Source: CAYMRB01 sp964392615 (GTDB taxonomy: Bacteria > Planctomycetota > UBA8108). Taken from it: a DNA stretch of 7,640 nt. Location: NCBI GenBank assembly GCA_964392615.1, contig CAYMRB010000470.1, forward strand, positions 1-7,640, given 5' to 3'. Position numbers and translations under genes: made by a program. Below are positions 5,891-7,640 of the stretch, in pieces (within the stretch, counting starts at the first letter, position 1; the number at the start of each line of letters is the position of its first letter). A model generated the notes under the pieces. The model saw only the letters and a program-made list of their open reading frames with translations, did not search any database and had not been told where the DNA came from.

Positions 5891-6532
5891 TTGAAGCGAG
5901 CCATCATCTTCGACATGGACGGCGTCCTGGTCGACTCGAACCGCGTCCACTGGCAGGCCTACCAGCGGACGTTCCTGCCGCTCGGCCGGGAGTTCGACTG
6001 GGACGAGTACAACCGCATCGGGGTCGGGGCGTCCCGCGAGATCGTGATCCGCCGCGCGCTCGGCGAGTTGCCCGACGCCGAGCTCACCGAGCTCATGGCG
6101 ACCAAGGAGCGGCACGTCCTCGCCATCCTCGACGCGGACGGAGTCGCCCCGATCGACGGCGCGCCCGAGTTCGTCGCCACCGCGCGACGTCGTGGCCTCG
6201 CGACGGGCGTGTCGACCTCGAGCCGCACGCCCGAGCCCTTCCTCTCCGCCGCCGGCCTGGTCGAGTCGTTCGACGCGATCGTCGGACGCTGCGACGTCGA
6301 GCGTCCCAAGCCCGCCCCCGACGGCTATCTCGTCGCAGCCCGCACCCTCGGCGTCGAGCCGGCCGAATGCCTCGCCATCGAGGACTCGGGCGACGGTGTA
6401 CAGGCCGCCATCGCCGCCGGCATGGACGTCATCGCGCTGACGACCACGAAGCCGCGCGCCAGCCTCACCGACGCGACCGCCGTCTGCGATTCGTTCGACG
6501 CGATCGATCTGGACGAGTGGGTTCGCCGGTAA
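5891..6532 (+). CDS. HAD-superfamily hydrolase, beta-phosphoglucomutase-like
   Basis: 213 residues, TTG start, TAA stop. All four HAD motifs are present: motif I DMDGVLVD with nucleophile D8 and acid/base D10; motif II in GVSTSS near S108; motif III K140 in RPKPAP; motif IV E164-D165 in AIEDSGDG, which binds Mg2+. An alpha-helical cap lies at about 15-85, as in subfamily I. H20 (VHWQAY) and R49 in GVGASRE align with H20 and R49 of lactococcal beta-phosphoglucomutase, whose cap and hinge contact the sugar phosphate. Length is normal for that family. It is a cytosolic phosphosugar mutase or phosphatase; a related possibility is a general sugar-phosphate phosphatase, and sequence alone does not separate these. 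It is divergent from tRNA-Cys, so it is not in an operon with the glycosidase, and it converges with the phosphoesterase, 33 bases away. Confidence 0.88.
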   Translation: MKRAIIFDMDGVLVDSNRVHWQAYQRTFLPLGREFDWDEYNRIGVGASREIVIRRALGELPDAELTELMATKERHVLAILDADGVAPIDGAPEFVATARRRGLATGVSTSSRTPEPFLSAAGLVESFDAIVGRCDVERPKPAPDGYLVAARTLGVEPAECLAIEDSGDGVQAAIAAGMDVIALTTTKPRASLTDATAVCDSFDAIDLDEWVRR

Positions 6533-6538
6533 CGCCGA

Positions 6539-6557
6539 CGAGCGTTAGCGCCGCTCG
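6539..6557. other. Hairpin between convergent genes
   Basis: cgagcg (6539-6544) and cgctcg (6552-6557) can pair around seven bases in the 33-base gap between the HAD stop and the phosphoesterase stop. There is no U tract on either side, so a bidirectional terminator is only possible. Confidence 0.25.
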
Positions 6558-6565
6558 AGCTGACG

Positions 6566-7276
6566 TCAGATCGTGTCGATGAGGAGCGGTGCGAAGTCGA
6601 GCGCGTCGCAGCTGACGAGCCGGTACTCGACGCCGTTGCGCTCGCCCTGAAACACGGCCTCCCACTCCTCGGCCGAGTGCAGGTGGCCGTAGACGCAGTG
6701 GCTGCAGCCGGCGGACTCGAGAACTCTCGTGAACGCGCTCTCGCTCGATCCGATGCGGAAAGGCGGATAGTGGAACATCGCGATCGGCGCCCGCGTGCCG
6801 TCATACTGCCGCTCGAGGTCTCCGATCGACAAGAGGAGCTCGCGCCGCTCGCGCATCAGCATGGAGTTGATCGTCTCCGGATCGTCGCCGTCGCAGGGCA
6901 GAAAATCGCCCCCCCGCACGCCGATGAACGCGACGCCGTCGATCACGAGCGCGCGCTTCTTGATCGCATAGACACCTTCCGGCAGCAGCGCCTGTAGCCG
7001 CTTCTGCGACCCGGGCCACCAGTAGTCGTGGTTGCCCTTGATCAACACCTTGCGTCCGGGCAGCGCGCCGAGCCATTCGAACTCCTGCGCGACGTCGTGC
7101 GCCTTCATCGCCCACGAGAAATCGCCCGGCGACAACACGATGTCGTCGTCGGCAACCCTCTCGCGCCAGGCCGCCTCGACCTTCAGGTGGTGGTCGCGCC
7201 AATGCTCGCCGAAGCGCGTCATCCACTTGCCCGTGGAGAAACCGAGATGCAGGTCGCTGATAGCCCAGATCTTCAT
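6566..7276 (-). CDS. Calcineurin-like metallophosphoesterase (COG1768-type predicted phosphohydrolase)
   Basis: 236 residues from ATG 7276-7274 to TGA 6568-6566. I chose this start because MKIWAISDLHLG is the natural beginning of the fold; the open frame extends 26 codons upstream without recognisable sequence. Metal-binding motifs run in order: D8 and H10 in SDLH; D52 in SPGDFSWAM; N82-H83 in KGNHDYWW; H169 in MFHYPPF; H198 and H200 in YGHLH. Together they give the complete two-metal site of the family. GDFSWAM and LPGRKVLIKGNHDYWW are characteristic, as I recall, of the small soluble phosphohydrolases grouped as COG1768, whose substrate is unknown. There is no signal peptide, so it is cytosolic. 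No clear Shine-Dalgarno precedes the ATG. It converges with the HAD gene and is divergent from the acidic protein at 7360. Confidence 0.9.
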   Translation of the reverse strand: MKIWAISDLHLGFSTGKWMTRFGEHWRDHHLKVEAAWRERVADDDIVLSPGDFSWAMKAHDVAQEFEWLGALPGRKVLIKGNHDYWWPGSQKRLQALLPEGVYAIKKRALVIDGVAFIGVRGGDFLPCDGDDPETINSMLMRERRELLLSIGDLERQYDGTRAPIAMFHYPPFRIGSSESAFTRVLESAGCSHCVYGHLHSAEEWEAVFQGERNGVEYRLVSCDALDFAPLLIDTI

Positions 7277-7279
7277 GGC

Positions 7280-7315
7280 GCGGTGAATCGTTGCGGACAG
7301 CGTGGCGGTGAATCG
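7280..7315. repeat. 11-base direct repeat in the divergent intergenic region
   Basis: gcggtgaatcg occurs at 7280-7290 and 7305-7315, starts 25 bases apart. The 83-base region separates two divergent starts, and the first copy begins four bases upstream of the phosphoesterase ATG. It could be an operator pair or chance. Confidence 0.35.
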
Positions 7316-7359
7316 GTACCCTATCCGCTCGGCCGTTTGAACTCCAGGGACCACTCGCC

Positions 7360-7640
7360 ATGGCGCGCGTATCTAGCTTCGACGTCTACCTCGTCGCCGG
7401 TAACGACGACCCATCCGCTGAGCAGACGCCCCACGCGGCGCTGCTCGCGACGCCCGGAATCCGCGCCGATCGCGGCGACCCTGCGCGCTTCGCCTGGGTC
7501 GACTCCGAGCTCGGCGCGTTCTGCCACTTCACCCTCGACCACGCCCTCCTCGAAGCCACGGAAACAGAGGACGGCTTCGATGCGTATCCGGAGGAGGGCG
7601 ACGACGAGCCGGACACGGGCTGGGACGAAGACGAGGACGG
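7360..7640 (+). CDS. Acidic protein of unknown function (3' partial)
   Basis: ATG at 7360 opens a frame of at least 93 codons that runs off the window. An in-frame stop at 7309-7311 bounds the start, and AGGGA (7346-7350) lies nine bases upstream. The product begins MARVSSFDVYLVAGNDDP, contains a moderately hydrophobic globular-looking part (FAWVDSELGAFCHFTLDHALLE, about residues 44-65), then becomes strongly acidic: in the last 20 visible residues 12 are Asp or Glu. Base composition and codon use are like the neighbours. I do not recognise the family. The opposite strand is also open here, but its frames lack a convincing start or motif. Confidence 0.6.
   Translation, partial: MARVSSFDVYLVAGNDDPSAEQTPHAALLATPGIRADRGDPARFAWVDSELGAFCHFTLDHALLEATETEDGFDAYPEEGDDEPDTGWDEDED

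Noticed and set aside
5356..5916. Upstream extension of the glycosidase frame to a start at 5916
   Set aside because: It would translate through the tRNA gene and the repeats. The ATG at 5355 has both a Shine-Dalgarno site and a signal peptide.
6560..6569. Perfect palindrome ctgacgtcag over the phosphoesterase stop
   Set aside because: Ten bases only, at a gene end, with no partner site or promoter nearby; likely chance.
7277..7354. 26-codon N-terminal extension of the phosphoesterase
   Set aside because: Not a signal peptide and not family-like; it would cover most of the divergent promoter region. The conserved fold begins at MKIWAISDLH.

Overview
The window is a piece of a GC-rich bacterial chromosome, probably from a draft or metagenomic assembly because it contains a run of ten Ns. 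Strong GC/third-position bias leaves long open frames on all strands, and several genes have recognisable Shine-Dalgarno sites. A Sec signal peptide on a large glycosidase suggests a heterotrophic polysaccharide or glycoside degrader. The sequence alone does not place the organism in a phylum.

Layout. (1) Positions 1-2079, plus strand: the 3' part of a STAND-type ATPase with a C-terminal TPR array; its N-terminus lies upstream of the window. (2) Positions 5355-2080, minus strand: a secreted multidomain glycoside hydrolase of family 2. Its stop codon directly abuts the ATPase stop, with no intergenic base. An assembly gap at 4634-4643 falls inside this gene. It is bracketed by a 13-base repeat exactly 60 bases apart, so about 60 bases of the printed sequence are probably artefact. 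(3) Positions 5356-5705: an intact tRNA-Cys(GCA) on the minus strand, followed toward the glycosidase by a tandem duplication of its own 3' half plus flank. The distal copy is a broken tRNA with a hairpin inserted in its T loop. The flank also carries an inverted near-copy of the anticodon arm. (4) Positions 5706-5890: a divergent promoter region firing the tRNA to the left and a HAD-family gene to the right. (5) Positions 5891-6532, plus strand: a beta-phosphoglucomutase-like HAD hydrolase with a TTG start. (6) Positions 7276-6566, minus strand: a calcineurin-like metallophosphoesterase, convergent with the HAD gene. (7) From 7360 to the window end, plus strand: the start of an acidic protein of unknown function, divergent from the phosphoesterase.

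The protein genes alternate in direction, so no multi-gene operon is visible and no shared pathway is demonstrated. The glycosidase and the sugar-phosphate-mutase-like HAD protein could both serve sugar catabolism, but they are on opposite strands. The most unusual part is the tRNA-Cys region at 5377-5705. It looks like a scar of site-specific or illegitimate recombination at a tRNA gene rather than ordinary intergenic sequence. The 5' ATPase has the architecture of bacterial NLR-like signalling or conflict proteins, but the part that would decide this is outside the window.
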